A stretch of DNA of 64,000 nucleotides from Tabrizicola sp. (GCF_022842145.1 NZ_JALHQD010000004.1:186001-250000), one strand, 5' to 3'. Positions 1 through 8,505 are shown, counted from the first letter of the stretch. A program made the numbers and translations. Notes: generated by a model not told the origin, from the sequence alone.

Positions 1-678
1 ACGGCCCAGAGGGGGAAACCGGATGCTGTCCGCAGGCTGGAGACCGAGCTGAAATCGCTCGAGGACTCCAATCGCCGCATGTCGATCTGGCCACTCATCG
101 ACGCCGGGGAGTTCGCAACGATCTCCGAGGGTCTGACTGAGGTGGATGCGGCGTTGAGCCAGGGTAAATGGGCGCAGTATATCCAGGGGCTGATGGACAG
201 GATCCCGGCCAAAGCCGGAACCCTGGGTCGCTATGCCTTCATCACGCGGGACACGGCCCTGTTCCAGGGGATGGCCCGGGTCATGCAGTATGGCGACTTC
301 CTGGCCAAGGGGGTGCTCTACGATCACCTGGCCAAGGAGGGGAAGACCCAGGAAGAGGCGTTGAAGGGGATCAGCGAGGAGTTCGTGAACTACAACCTCC
401 TGCCTGGCCGGACCCGGAGCTATGCCGACAACATGGGCCTCACCTGGTTCTGGGCGTTCAAGATCCGCTCGATCAAGGTGGCACTGAACCACATGCGCAA
501 TCACCCGTTCCGGGCGCTGATGCTCTCGGTGGGCAACCCGTTGATCCCGGACGTGCCGGGGATGACGCTGGGCTCGCCCATCGAGGACAACATGCTGAGC
601 GTGATTGGTGACGGCCGCCTGGGTTACTCGGTCGGACCGGGCATGGCGTTCAATGCGCCGAGCCTGCACCGTGGGTGA
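1..678 (+). CDS. phage-like protein, C-terminal part (left edge cut)
   Basis: The frame is open from the first base of the window to a TGA at 676-678, so this is the last ~225 residues of a longer gene; an internal ATG at 79 is probably not the real start. The visible part begins with a charged helix and continues with soluble sequence containing an aromatic stretch (LTWFWAFKIRS) and a Gly/Pro-rich tail. I do not recognise a catalytic motif. The style resembles large virion-associated proteins of podoviruses, and the tRNA 3' fragment 160 bp downstream supports a prophage origin. The phage assignment rests mainly on that context; the exact function is unknown. Confidence 0.5.
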   Translation, partial: TAQRGKPDAVRRLETELKSLEDSNRRMSIWPLIDAGEFATISEGLTEVDAALSQGKWAQYIQGLMDRIPAKAGTLGRYAFITRDTALFQGMARVMQYGDFLAKGVLYDHLAKEGKTQEEALKGISEEFVNYNLLPGRTRSYADNMGLTWFWAFKIRSIKVALNHMRNHPFRALMLSVGNPLIPDVPGMTLGSPIEDNMLSVIGDGRLGYSVGPGMAFNAPSLHRG

Positions 679-680
679 AC

Positions 681-696
681 CTGATCAACTGATCAG
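681..696. repeat. 7-bp perfect inverted repeat after the phage-like gene
   Basis: CTGATCA and TGATCAG face each other across a 2-base centre (AC), just after the stop of the phage-like gene and before the tRNA fragment. There is no T-run, so a simple intrinsic terminator is unlikely. It could be a recombinase-arm or repressor site of the prophage end, but this is only inferred from position. Confidence 0.4.
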
Positions 697-841
697 AACC
701 AGGGCATCTTGGCCTTGATCTCCCACCATCAGCTGGGTCTCCGGTTCCGCTACGGTGCGGAATAGGGCAAAAGAACCCTTGCGAAACGGAACGAAACCGG
801 GTGTAAACAAGGAACTCAGAGTGAACAAATGGCCTAGAATA

Positions 842-889
842 GCCCTCCGAAGGCAAAGGTCGCACGTTCGAATCGTGCTGGGTGCACCA
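842..889 (+). other. 3' half of tRNA-Arg(CCG), probable prophage attachment site (att)
   Basis: The sequence folds as the 3' half of a tRNA: anticodon loop CTCCGAA (845-851, anticodon CCG at 847-849), T-stem GCACG/CGTGC with loop TTCGAAT (862-878), acceptor strand TGGGTGC, discriminator A and encoded CCA at 887-889. The matching 5' acceptor strand GCACCCA and the D-arm are missing upstream, and the 5' side of the anticodon stem already mismatches. Integrases that target tRNA genes duplicate exactly this 3' part, so this is most likely the distal att site of a prophage, with the intact tRNA gene beyond the left edge. It is not a functional tRNA. Confidence 0.75.
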
Positions 890-940
890 AACCCCAATCC
901 TGCGTCCGCTCTGTCCCTTTGTCGACTTTTGCGGCGCGTC

Positions 941-1990
941 GTGACGCATTGGACCGCTGTGTCGATCTTGGCCCGAACAACTGCGGGACTGGCGCTGGGA
1001 ACCCTCGGCGGCCTTGCATTCTACGCCCTTGCACTGCCCTTGCCCTGGATGCTCGGCGCGCTGTTTGCCACCATGACCGCCTCGGTCGCGGGTCTGCCGG
1101 TGGCGGGGCCCATGCGTCTGCGCCCCGTTATCGTGGCGATCATCGGCGTCCTCCTCGGGTCGCGCTTCACGCCAGAGGTTATGGCACAGATCGGCGACAC
1201 GGCGGTGACCCTCGCGATCCTTACCTTTTACCTGATCTGCGTGGCCGTGGTCGTCGTGCCCTTCTACCGGTTCGTCGGAAGGCAGGACTGGACGACCGCC
1301 TATTTCGCCGGCATGCCGGGCGGCCTCTCAGAGATGATCGAGTTCGGCGAGGCACGCGGTGCCAATGTCCCGGTCATCGTGCTGGCGCATTCCTTGCGCA
1401 TCGTGATCACCATTGCGCTGATGGCCGTCCTCTTTCGGGTCGTGCTCGGCCATGAGGTCGGGGCCGCAGCCACGGGAACCGGGCCGGCGCTCGGGCTTGC
1501 GGATGCGGCGATCCTGACCGGGTCGGCCGTGCTGGGCGGCTTTCTCGGCATCAGGCTGCGGCTTCCGGCACCGACGTTCCTTGGTCCGCTGATCCTGTCG
1601 GCCGCCGTTCATCTGGTGGGCTTTACCGAAAGCGTGCCGCCGACATTGCTGGTCAATGCCGCCCAGGTTGTCCTTGGCACGATCCTCGGATGCCGATTCC
1701 TGGGCATTGCTCCGGCGATGCTGGCGCGTTCGGGCCTTCTGAGCCTTGGCGCGACGGTGTTGGCCCTGGCCCTGGCGGCCGTGGCGGGGCTGGCGATGGG
1801 GGCTGCGGCGGGCGTCTCCCTTGACCAGGCGCTGCTGGCACTCGCTCCGGGCGGGTTGACCGAGATGGGCCTCATTGCGTTGGCGATCCAGGCCGACGTG
1901 GCCTTCGTTGCCCTGCATCACGTCGCGCGCATCCTTGTCGTCCTGGTCGTGGCTCCGCTTTTCGTGCGTTTTCTGCCGGACAAGAGCTAA
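941..1990 (+). CDS. AbrB-family integral membrane protein (putative transporter)
   Basis: About 349 residues, almost entirely hydrophobic, with two homologous halves each carrying the family signature: a first PGG-SEM segment followed by H-x3-R, and a second PGG-TEM segment followed by HHVAR. This is the AbrB-duplication family (PF05145), predicted ~10 membrane segments, inner membrane. Members are called AbrB or AmoC-like; substrates are poorly defined and they are unrelated to the AbrB transcription factor. I chose GTG at 941 because upstream codons run through the tRNA fragment; GTG at 959 is an alternative. Neither has a strong ribosome site. It is the first chromosomal gene after the prophage scar. 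Confidence 0.8.
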   Translation: MTHWTAVSILARTTAGLALGTLGGLAFYALALPLPWMLGALFATMTASVAGLPVAGPMRLRPVIVAIIGVLLGSRFTPEVMAQIGDTAVTLAILTFYLICVAVVVVPFYRFVGRQDWTTAYFAGMPGGLSEMIEFGEARGANVPVIVLAHSLRIVITIALMAVLFRVVLGHEVGAAATGTGPALGLADAAILTGSAVLGGFLGIRLRLPAPTFLGPLILSAAVHLVGFTESVPPTLLVNAAQVVLGTILGCRFLGIAPAMLARSGLLSLGATVLALALAAVAGLAMGAAAGVSLDQALLALAPGGLTEMGLIALAIQADVAFVALHHVARILVVLVVAPLFVRFLPDKS

Positions 1991-2026
1991 GTCCGGCCTG
2001 TCGCGCGGGCAGGGGGCTTGTCTTCT

Positions 2027-2047
2027 TGCAAATGCTTCTCATTTACA
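2027..2047. promoter_or_regulatory. Fur/Mur-like operator upstream of sitA
   Basis: TGCAAATG (2027-2034) and CATTTACA (2040-2047) form an inverted repeat across 5 bases with one mismatch, 31 bp before the sitA ATG. The AT-rich dyad with TGC and GCA-like ends resembles Fur-family (Fur or Mur) boxes of alphaproteobacteria. Mur is the expected regulator of sitABCD in this group. Assignment to Mur rather than Fur is inferred. Confidence 0.6.
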
Positions 2048-2078
2048 TTCTAGTGTTCTCAAAGCCGATGGAGCTCCC

Positions 2079-2975
2079 ATGCCGCTTTCCCGCCGTTTCC
2101 TGTTGCTTGCCACCCTGACCGCCGCGCTGCCCTTTGCCGCACAGGCGCAGGACCCGCTCAAGGTGGTCACCACCTTCACCGTGATCGCCGACATGACCCG
2201 CAACGTCGCCGGCGACGGCGTCGAGGTCGTCTCGATCACCAAGCCCGGGGCCGAGATCCACGGCTACGAGCCGACGCCGCAGGACATCGTCGGCGCGTCC
2301 GACGCCGACCTGATCCTGTGGAACGGGCTCAACCTTGAACGCTGGTTCGAGCAGTTCCTGTCCAATCTTGGCGACGTGCCCTCGGCCACCCTGACGGACG
2401 GGATCCAGCCGATCTCGATCTCGGGCGGCGAGTATGACGGAAAGCCCAACCCCCACGCCTGGATGAGCATCGACAACGCCCTGATCTACGTGGACAACAT
2501 CGCGGCCGCCCTGTCGAAGGCCGACCCGGCGAACGCCGCGACCTATGCCGCCAATGCCGAAGGCTACAAGGCTGAACTCGCGGCCGCGCTTGACCCGCTG
2601 AAGGCGCAGATCGCCGCCTTGCCCGAGGACCGCCGCTGGCTTGCCACCTGCGAGGGAGCGTTCAGCTATCTCGCCCGCGACCTCGGACTGCGGGAACTTT
2701 ATCTCTGGCCGATCAACGCCGACCAGCAGGGCAGCCCGCGCCAGGTCCGCGCCGTGATCGACGGGGTGCGCGAACACCAGATCCCGGCGGTCTTCTGCGA
2801 AAGCACCGTGGCCTCGGACCCCGCCGAGCAGGTCGCCCGCGAAACCGGCGCGGCCTTCGGCGGCGTGCTTTACGTCGACAGTCTCAGCGCTGGCGACGGG
2901 CCGGTCCCGACCTATCTCGACCTCTTGAAGGTCACCACCGAAACCATCGCCAAGGGTCTGACCCCGGCGAACTGA
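2079..2975 (+). CDS. sitA: Mn/Fe ABC transporter, periplasmic binding protein
   Basis: A 298-residue cluster A-I metal-binding protein (PsaA/MntC/SitA type) that captures Mn(II) or Fe(II) in the periplasm and delivers it to the SitC/SitD permeases. Residues 1-23 are a signal peptide (RR, then a Leu/Ala core ending in AQA). Metal ligands expected for the family are visible: His61 (EIHGYEP), His126 (NPHAWM), a Glu in the CEST segment and an Asp in the VDSLS segment. The His-rich loop of ZnuA is absent, which argues against a zinc-specific system. The start at 2079 puts the signal peptide at the N-terminus. It is the first gene of sitABCD and sits behind a Fur/Mur-like dyad. Confidence 0.88.
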   Translation: MPLSRRFLLLATLTAALPFAAQAQDPLKVVTTFTVIADMTRNVAGDGVEVVSITKPGAEIHGYEPTPQDIVGASDADLILWNGLNLERWFEQFLSNLGDVPSATLTDGIQPISISGGEYDGKPNPHAWMSIDNALIYVDNIAAALSKADPANAATYAANAEGYKAELAAALDPLKAQIAALPEDRRWLATCEGAFSYLARDLGLRELYLWPINADQQGSPRQVRAVIDGVREHQIPAVFCESTVASDPAEQVARETGAAFGGVLYVDSLSAGDGPVPTYLDLLKVTTETIAKGLTPAN

Positions 2976-2979
2976 GGGC

Positions 2980-3834
2980 ATGATGCAGGAAAGCCAGGTC
3001 AACGAGGGCATCTTCGCCGAAGGCGTCACCGTCACCTACCGCAACGGCCTGACCGCGCTGACCGACGCCAGCTTCCAGATCCCCCAAGGCACGATCACCG
3101 CGCTCGTGGGGGTGAACGGGGCGGGGAAATCCACCCTCTTCAAGGCGATCATGGGCTTTGTCCCGGTCGCCCGCGGCACGATCCGGCTTCTCGGCCTGCC
3201 GGTCCGCGATGCGCTGCGCCAGAACCTTGTCGCCTATGTCCCGCAGGCCGAGGAGGTGGACTGGTCTTTCCCCGTGCTGGTCGAGGACGTCGTCATGATG
3301 GGCCGCTACGGCCACATGGGCTTTCTCCGCCGCCCCTCCGCCACCGACCGCGCAAAGGTCGACGAAGCCCTGTCCCGCGTCGGGCTTCTTGACCTTCGCC
3401 ACCGCCAGATCGGAGAGCTGTCCGGTGGCCAGAAGAAACGCGTCTTCCTGGCGCGGGCGCTGGCGCAGGAAGGCCGGATCATCCTCCTCGACGAGCCCTT
3501 CACCGGCGTCGACGTCAAGACCGAAGAGCAGATCATCACCCTCTTGCGCACCCTACGCGACGAGGGCCACGTGATGCTGGTCTCGACCCACAACCTTGGC
3601 TCGGTCCCCGACTTCTGCGACCGGACGGTCCTTGTGAAGGGCACCGTCCTTGCCTACGGGCCGACCGAGACGACTTTTACCCGCGACAACCTTGAATATG
3701 CGTTCGGCGGTGTGCTGCGGCGCTTCACCCTTGGCGGAACCGACCTGCACGAAGACGACGACAGCCGCGAAATCTCGATCCTCACCGACGACGAACGTCC
3801 CTTCGTCCAGTACGGCCGGAAGGGCGACAGATGA
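2980..3834 (+). CDS. sitB: Mn/Fe ABC transporter, ATP-binding protein
   Basis: A 284-residue ABC ATPase. Walker [10 protein letters not shown] is at residues 44-52, the signature LSGGQ near residue 147, and Walker B IILLDEPF near 167, with a switch His in STHN. It powers the SitCD channel from the cytoplasmic face. It starts 4 bp after sitA; the first two codons are both ATG, so initiation could be at 2980 or 2983. The C-terminal ~40 residues are rich in Asp/Glu, an extension seen in SitB/MntB proteins. Copy A of the dispersed intergenic element lies between it and sitC. Confidence 0.88.
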   Translation: MMQESQVNEGIFAEGVTVTYRNGLTALTDASFQIPQGTITALVGVNGAGKSTLFKAIMGFVPVARGTIRLLGLPVRDALRQNLVAYVPQAEEVDWSFPVLVEDVVMMGRYGHMGFLRRPSATDRAKVDEALSRVGLLDLRHRQIGELSGGQKKRVFLARALAQEGRIILLDEPFTGVDVKTEEQIITLLRTLRDEGHVMLVSTHNLGSVPDFCDRTVLVKGTVLAYGPTETTFTRDNLEYAFGGVLRRFTLGGTDLHEDDDSREISILTDDERPFVQYGRKGDR

Positions 3835-3845
3835 CCCATCCCGCC

Positions 3846-3878
3846 TTTCACATTTGCCCAAATATCCCCGCCGGAGGC
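3846..3878 (-). repeat. dispersed AAATATCC element, copy A
   Basis: TTTCACATTTGCCC followed by AAATATCCCC and GCCGGAGGC. It matches six other intergenic copies in this window (13278, 21777, 24364, 32143, 47758, 51032) in order: TTTCATCTTT-like segment, AAATATCC core, then a G/C-rich part. It lies in the 147-bp gap inside the sit operon. Confidence 0.65.
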
Positions 3879-3981
3879 AGCGCCGAGCCGGTTGCGCGCC
3901 CTTCGCGCGCAGAGGCGAGACAAAGCAGCGCGCCGCAAGGCGCTCGATTCAGGAACCGTCCCAACCCGCGCGCCGGTCGCC

Positions 3982-4812
3982 ATGCTTGAGCCCTTCGCCT
4001 ACGGCTACATGACCAACGCCATGTGGGTCTCTGCCCTGGTGGGCGGCGTCTGCGGGTTCCTCTCGGCCTACCTCATGCTCAAGGGCTGGTCCCTGATCGG
4101 CGACGCGCTCTCGCACTCGGTCGTGCCGGGGGTCGCCGGGGCCTATATCCTCGGGCTGCCCTTTGCGCTTGGTGCCTTCCTGTCGGGCGGCCTCGCGGCC
4201 GCGGCCATGCTGTTTTTAACCAACCGCACCGGCCTCAAGACCGATACCATCATCGGCCTCATCTTCACCTCGTTCTTCGGCCTCGGGCTTTTCCTGATCT
4301 CGATCTACCCGACAAGCGTGTCGATCCAGACCATCACGATGGGCAACATCCTTGCCATTTCGCCCGAGGACACGGTGCAACTCGTCCTGATCGGAGGCAT
4401 CTCGGCAGCCGTGCTCTTGGTCCTCTGGAAGGACCTGATGGTCACCTTCTTCGACGAGGCGCATGCCCGCACCATCGGCCTCAGGCCCGACCGGCTGAAG
4501 GTGATCTTCTTCACGCTTCTGTCCGCCTCGACCGTGGCCGCGATGCAGACCGTCGGCGCCTTCCTCGTCGTGGCGATGGTCGTGACGCCTGGCGCGACGG
4601 CCTATCTCCTGACCGATCGCTTCCCGCGCCTTCTGGCGCTTGCGTCGGGGATCGGAGCCACCACTGCCTTCGCGGGCGCCTATCTCAGCTACTTCCTCGA
4701 CGGTGCGACGGGGGGCGTCATCGTGTTGCTGCAAACCGCCTGCTTTGCGCTCGCCTTCCTCTTCGCGCCCAAGCACGGCCTTCTGGCCGCGAAACGGAGG
4801 GCGCGGACATGA
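3982..4812 (+). CDS. sitC: Mn/Fe ABC transporter, permease
   Basis: A 276-residue ABC-3 family permease (ZnuB/TroC/SitC type) with about eight to nine membrane segments. The loop LKGWSLIGDALSHSVVPGVA is the family hallmark near the N-terminus. I chose ATG 3982 because codons further upstream translate an Arg-rich, non-membrane stretch that runs through the repeat element, and the sister gene sitD begins at the equivalent place. It is 147 bp downstream of sitB, an unusually large gap for this operon, and overlaps sitD by ATGA. With SitD it probably forms a heterodimeric channel. Confidence 0.87.
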   Translation: MLEPFAYGYMTNAMWVSALVGGVCGFLSAYLMLKGWSLIGDALSHSVVPGVAGAYILGLPFALGAFLSGGLAAAAMLFLTNRTGLKTDTIIGLIFTSFFGLGLFLISIYPTSVSIQTITMGNILAISPEDTVQLVLIGGISAAVLLVLWKDLMVTFFDEAHARTIGLRPDRLKVIFFTLLSASTVAAMQTVGAFLVVAMVVTPGATAYLLTDRFPRLLALASGIGATTAFAGAYLSYFLDGATGGVIVLLQTACFALAFLFAPKHGLLAAKRRART

Positions 4813-5630
4813 TCGAGGCGGCGCTTCAGCCCTTCCAGTTTCCCTTCATGCAAAACGCGTTCCTCATCGCGCTGATCGTGGCACCGCCCACAGCACTTCT
4901 GTCCTGTTTTCTGGTTCTGAAAGGCTGGGCGCTGATGGGCGATGCGGTCAGTCACGCGGTCCTGCCCGGCATCGTGCTGGCCTACATGGCGGGCCTGCCG
5001 CTTTTGCTGGGCGCCTTCATCGCCGGCCTCGGCTCGTCGCTTCTGACCGGCTGGCTGGCCGACAACAGCCGGATCAAGCGCGACACGGTGATGGGGGTGG
5101 TCTTTTCGGCCATGTTCGCGCTGGGGATCGTGCTGCACACCGCTTTTCCCAGCGACGTCCACCTGGATCACATCCTCTTCGGCAACATGCTGGGCGTGGG
5201 GCAGGGCGACCTGATCACCGCCGCCCTGATCGCCGCACCGGTGACGCTGATCCTGACCCTCAAATGGCGCGACCTGATGCTGCATGCCTTCGACCCGGCC
5301 CAGGCCCAGGTTTCAGGCCTGCCGACGGGGCTGCTTCACTACGGGCTTCTCACCATCCTCGCGCTGACTATCGTTGCCACGCTGTCCTCGGTCGGCCTGA
5401 TCCTCGCCATCGGCCTTCTGATCGCGCCCGGGGCCATCGCCTTTCTTGTCACCCGCAGCTTCGGGGCCATGCTGATCACCGCGACGCTGGTGTGCCTCTT
5501 CGCGATGAGCGCGGGCGTCTACGCCAGTTTCTACCTCGACTCGGCCCCGGCGCCGACGGTGATCCTGATCCTGACCGCGATGTTCCTTCTGGCTTTCCTG
5601 CGCCGCGTGCTTCTGACCCGCACTGCCTGA
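4809..5630 (+). CDS. sitD: Mn/Fe ABC transporter, second permease
   Basis: A 273-residue ABC-3 permease paralogous to SitC, with the same LKGWALMGDAVSHAVLPGI loop and about eight membrane segments. The ATG at 4809 overlaps the sitC stop (ATGA), so the two are translationally coupled and expected in equal amounts. The presence of two different permeases plus a PsaA-like binding protein fits SitABCD rather than a three-gene ZnuABC. The next gene (glycosyltransferase) begins 64 bp later and is functionally unrelated. Confidence 0.87.
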   Translation: MIEAALQPFQFPFMQNAFLIALIVAPPTALLSCFLVLKGWALMGDAVSHAVLPGIVLAYMAGLPLLLGAFIAGLGSSLLTGWLADNSRIKRDTVMGVVFSAMFALGIVLHTAFPSDVHLDHILFGNMLGVGQGDLITAALIAAPVTLILTLKWRDLMLHAFDPAQAQVSGLPTGLLHYGLLTILALTIVATLSSVGLILAIGLLIAPGAIAFLVTRSFGAMLITATLVCLFAMSAGVYASFYLDSAPAPTVILILTAMFLLAFLRRVLLTRTA

Positions 5631-5694
5631 TCCCCTTGCGGGACTGAGGCCCAGCCTCTACCCATAAGCCATCGCGTCAGGAAAAAAGCCCCGC

Positions 5695-7377
5695 ATGCCC
5701 GCCACCAACGCCGCCATCTGGTTTTCGTCGGACGGCTATGATCCGAAGGCCAGGGGGATCAACGGCCGCCGGGTCGCGGGCGAAAGCTTCCTGCGCGGCT
5801 TTTTCAACCACGCCGACGTCGACGAGTTCGTCTCGATCAGCCATACCCAAGGCGACCATGCCGCTTTCGCCCGGATCGCCGCCGCCCAGGGCGTGACCCG
5901 GCCCTTGCGCGCGGTCCGGCTGGACGCGCCCGGTGGCCTGCCTCCGGTCGAGGTGGTCTCCTACCCCGCGCCGATCTCGTCGGTGGAATGCTGGCGGCGC
6001 AGCCCCCACGGTGCCGCCGCCTGGGCGCTGTGCGGGATCACCCACACCACGGCGACCCGCAACGTGATGCAGACCCTCTTCGAACTGCGGTCCGCTCCGC
6101 AGATGCCCTGGGATGCGGTGATCTGCACGTCCCGGGCGGTCCAGGCCTCGGTCCGTCGGTTGATGGAACTGGCCGAGGTCCACCTGAGCCGCCGCTTCGC
6201 CGGGGCATCCCTGCCACCGCGGCCTCTTTTGCCCGTGGTGCCGCTTGGCATCAATTGCGCCGACTTCCTGCCCGACGCCGCGCTGGGGCAGGGGCTGCGC
6301 GACCGCATCGGGGCGGGGCCGCGCGACATTCTTGCCGTGACCATCGCCCGCCTGACGCCGGACGAAAAGTTCGATCCCCTGCCTTTGTTCCTGGCGATGG
6401 AAGCCGCCGCTGCCGAGGTTGCGGGGCAGGGTGGCGGCAAGCTTCACTTGGTGTTCTGCGGCCAGTTCAAGGAACCCGGCTGGGAGGCGATCTTCGCCGA
6501 GGCCGCGGCCCGGCTGATGCCCTCCTGCGGCTACCACCTTCTGGACGGGGGCAATCCGCAGGACCGCAAGGCCACCCTTTCCGGCGGCGACATCTTCGTC
6601 TTCCCCATCGACAACCTGCAGGAGACCTTCGGCCTCGCGCCGATCGAGGCGATGGCGGCCGGACTGCCGGTCATCGTGTCGGACTGGGACGGACTGAAGG
6701 ACAGCGTGACGCCCGAGGTGGGTTTCCGCATCCCGACCGAACTTCCCCGACCGGGACTGTCGACCTACATCAGCCAACGGCATCTTGGCGGTACGGACGG
6801 CTATGTCCAGTACCTGAGCCAGGTTTCCGCCCTGACACCCCTTGACCTTGGGGCGCTCCGGCGGGCGCTGGTGACGCTGGCGCTTGACCCCGGGCTGCGC
6901 GCCCGGATGGGGGCGGCGGGTCAGGCCCGGGCGCGGGCGCTTTACGATTGGGCGGCGGTGATCCCGCAGATGCAGGCGCTTTGGGCCGAACAGGCCGCGA
7001 TGCTGGCGCATGCCCGCCAGAAGGGTGGCGCCGCGCTTGCCCCGCTGCCCGCCGGGCTTGTACCGGTCGGCCCGGCGGTGGACGAGATGTTCGCGGGCTA
7101 CCCGACCGGTTTCGCGCCGGACGACCGCCGTCTTGCCGCGACGCCGGGACCGACCCTCGCGCCGGCCGAGATGTTCGGCTTGCGCAACTATGCCTCCCGC
7201 CGCCGCCTCGTCGAGGACCCCACCCGGCTGGCGTCGATCCTTGCCGCCTATGCCGCCACCGGCCCGGACGGCGCGACCGAAGCCGAGATCGCCGCCACCG
7301 CCCGTTTGCCGCAGGCCGTAGTGGCGCGTGCCGCACTCTGGCTTCTCAAATACGGCTACCTGACGGAGATCCCATGA
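5695..7377 (+). CDS. glycosyltransferase family 4-like protein
   Basis: 560 residues with a GT-B fold pattern. The C-terminal Rossmann half carries the E-x7-E motif (ETFGLAPIE, around residue 315) followed by AMAAGLPVIVSDWDG, typical of GT4 retaining glycosyltransferases that use nucleotide sugars. The N-terminal half starts with a beta strand and RGINGRRVAGESFLRGF. The last ~60 residues (TEAEIAATARLPQAVV...) look like a small winged-helix-type add-on not found in standard GT4 enzymes. The stop overlaps the following SDR start by ATGA, so both are co-translated. Acceptor unknown; an envelope polysaccharide role is plausible. Confidence 0.75.
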   Translation: MPATNAAIWFSSDGYDPKARGINGRRVAGESFLRGFFNHADVDEFVSISHTQGDHAAFARIAAAQGVTRPLRAVRLDAPGGLPPVEVVSYPAPISSVECWRRSPHGAAAWALCGITHTTATRNVMQTLFELRSAPQMPWDAVICTSRAVQASVRRLMELAEVHLSRRFAGASLPPRPLLPVVPLGINCADFLPDAALGQGLRDRIGAGPRDILAVTIARLTPDEKFDPLPLFLAMEAAAAEVAGQGGGKLHLVFCGQFKEPGWEAIFAEAAARLMPSCGYHLLDGGNPQDRKATLSGGDIFVFPIDNLQETFGLAPIEAMAAGLPVIVSDWDGLKDSVTPEVGFRIPTELPRPGLSTYISQRHLGGTDGYVQYLSQVSALTPLDLGALRRALVTLALDPGLRARMGAAGQARARALYDWAAVIPQMQALWAEQAAMLAHARQKGGAALAPLPAGLVPVGPAVDEMFAGYPTGFAPDDRRLAATPGPTLAPAEMFGLRNYASRRRLVEDPTRLASILAAYAATGPDGATEAEIAATARLPQAVVARAALWLLKYGYLTEIP

Positions 7378-8096
7378 CCAGATCCATCCTTATCACCGGC
7401 GCGGGCGCCGGCATCGGCCGTGCCACCGCGCGCCTGTTCCTGTCGGAAGGCTGGGAGGTCACGCTCCTCGGCCGTCGCCGCGCGGCGCTTGAGGAAACGG
7501 CCGCCGGACAGTCAGCGCGCATCCTGACTGCCGATGTCGGCGAGCCGTCCGAGGTTGGCGCAGCCTTCGCGCAGCTTCCCCGCCTCGACGTCCTTTTCAA
7601 CAACGCCGGCATCTCGGCCCCCGCCGCGCCGATCGACGAGATCCCGGTGGAAAAGTGGCTGGAGGTCAGCCGCACCAATATCACCGGGATGTTCCTTTGT
7701 GCCCGTGCGGCCTTTGGTCTGATGCGGCGCCAGTCCCCCCGCGGCGGGCGGATCATCAACAACGGTTCGATCTCGGCCCATGTTCCGCGGCCGGGGTCCA
7801 CCCCCTATACCATGTCAAAACACGCCGTGACCGGCCTGACCCGGACCTTGGGCCTTGACGGTCGCGCCTTCGACATCGCCTGCGCGCAGATCGATATCGG
7901 CAATGCGCTGACGGACATGGCCGCCAAGTTCACCCAAGGCGTCCCCCAGGCCAGCGGCGACATCCGCGTCGAGCCGGTGATGGACGTCGATCATGTCGCG
8001 CGGATGGTGCTGCACATGGCCAGCCTGCCGCTTGAGGTGAACACGCCCTTCGTGACAATCATGGCCCGGGACATGCCCTATATCGGGCGTGGCTAA
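7374..8096 (+). CDS. short-chain dehydrogenase/reductase
   Basis: A 240-residue classical SDR. The nucleotide-binding motif TGAGAGIG is at residues 8-15, NNAG near 80, the catalytic Ser in NGSISA near 138, and Y-x3-K (YTMSK) near 152. It probably reduces or oxidises a small alcohol or sugar with NAD(P)H in the cytoplasm; the substrate cannot be read from sequence. It overlaps the upstream glycosyltransferase (ATGA), which suggests a shared pathway. The convergent ArsR gene starts 3 bp after its stop. Confidence 0.82.
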   Translation: MTRSILITGAGAGIGRATARLFLSEGWEVTLLGRRRAALEETAAGQSARILTADVGEPSEVGAAFAQLPRLDVLFNNAGISAPAAPIDEIPVEKWLEVSRTNITGMFLCARAAFGLMRRQSPRGGRIINNGSISAHVPRPGSTPYTMSKHAVTGLTRTLGLDGRAFDIACAQIDIGNALTDMAAKFTQGVPQASGDIRVEPVMDVDHVARMVLHMASLPLEVNTPFVTIMARDMPYIGRG

Positions 8097-8099
8097 GGC

Positions 8100-8462
8100 T
8101 CAGGCCTTGCGGTCGATCATTCCCGACAACAGGCCCAACAGCTCCAGCACCCGGGGATCGCGGACCGCATAGTAGATCGCCTTGCCATCGCGCCGGGTCG
8201 AGACCAGTCCTTCCAGCCGCAGCCGCGCCAGTTGCTGGCTGACCGCCGCCTGACGCTGGCCAAGCAGGTCTTCCAACTCGGTCACCGACCTTTCGCCCGC
8301 GGCCAGATGGCACAGAATCATCAGCCGACCTTCATGGCTCAGCGCCTTCAGAAAGGCGGCGACCGGAGCGGCATGCTCTGCCATCCGCCCGGCAAGTCCG
8401 CCGGATTCGGGCGTTCCGATCTTGTAAACTGCATTATCCAAGGTGAACCGATCCAGTGACAT
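8100..8462 (-). CDS. ArsR-family transcriptional regulator (BigR/YgaV-like)
   Basis: About 120 residues with the ArsR winged helix: HEGRLMILCHLAAGE, then recognition helix QAAVSQQLARLR and wing RRDGKAIYYAV. It resembles BigR/SqrR/YgaV repressors, but where those use two Cys for a persulfide switch, only the Cys in the first helix (ILCHL) is present and the C-terminal helix (LELLGLLSGMIDRKA) has none. Start 8462 is chosen because GAGG lies 6 bases upstream; ATG at 8468 or 8486 is possible, and the 8486 form would add an N-terminal Cys. It is divergent from the PHP gene. Confidence 0.8.
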   Translation of the reverse strand: MSLDRFTLDNAVYKIGTPESGGLAGRMAEHAAPVAAFLKALSHEGRLMILCHLAAGERSVTELEDLLGQRQAAVSQQLARLRLEGLVSTRRDGKAIYYAVRDPRVLELLGLLSGMIDRKA

Positions 8463-8481
8463 AACCATCCTCACACAACCA

Positions 8482-8505
8482 AACATTGCATAAAGATATC
8501 ATGTT
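8482..8505. promoter_or_regulatory. AT-rich dyad in the arsR/PHP divergent region
   Basis: AACAT (8482-8486) and ATGTT (8501-8505) are inverted around a 14-base AT-rich centre, in an otherwise GC-rich region. ArsR-family dimers bind AT-rich imperfect palindromes near their own start, so this is a candidate operator for autoregulation and control of the divergent PHP gene. Confidence 0.4.

Noticed and set aside
842-889. A functional tRNA-Arg gene
   Set aside because: Only the 3' half is present; the 5' acceptor strand and D-arm are missing and the anticodon stem mismatches.
650-1034. Several short minus-strand frames across the tRNA fragment
   Set aside because: Peptides such as those with APSTIRTCDLCLR or HPARFERATFAFGG are well-known artefacts from reading through tRNA sequence on the reverse strand.
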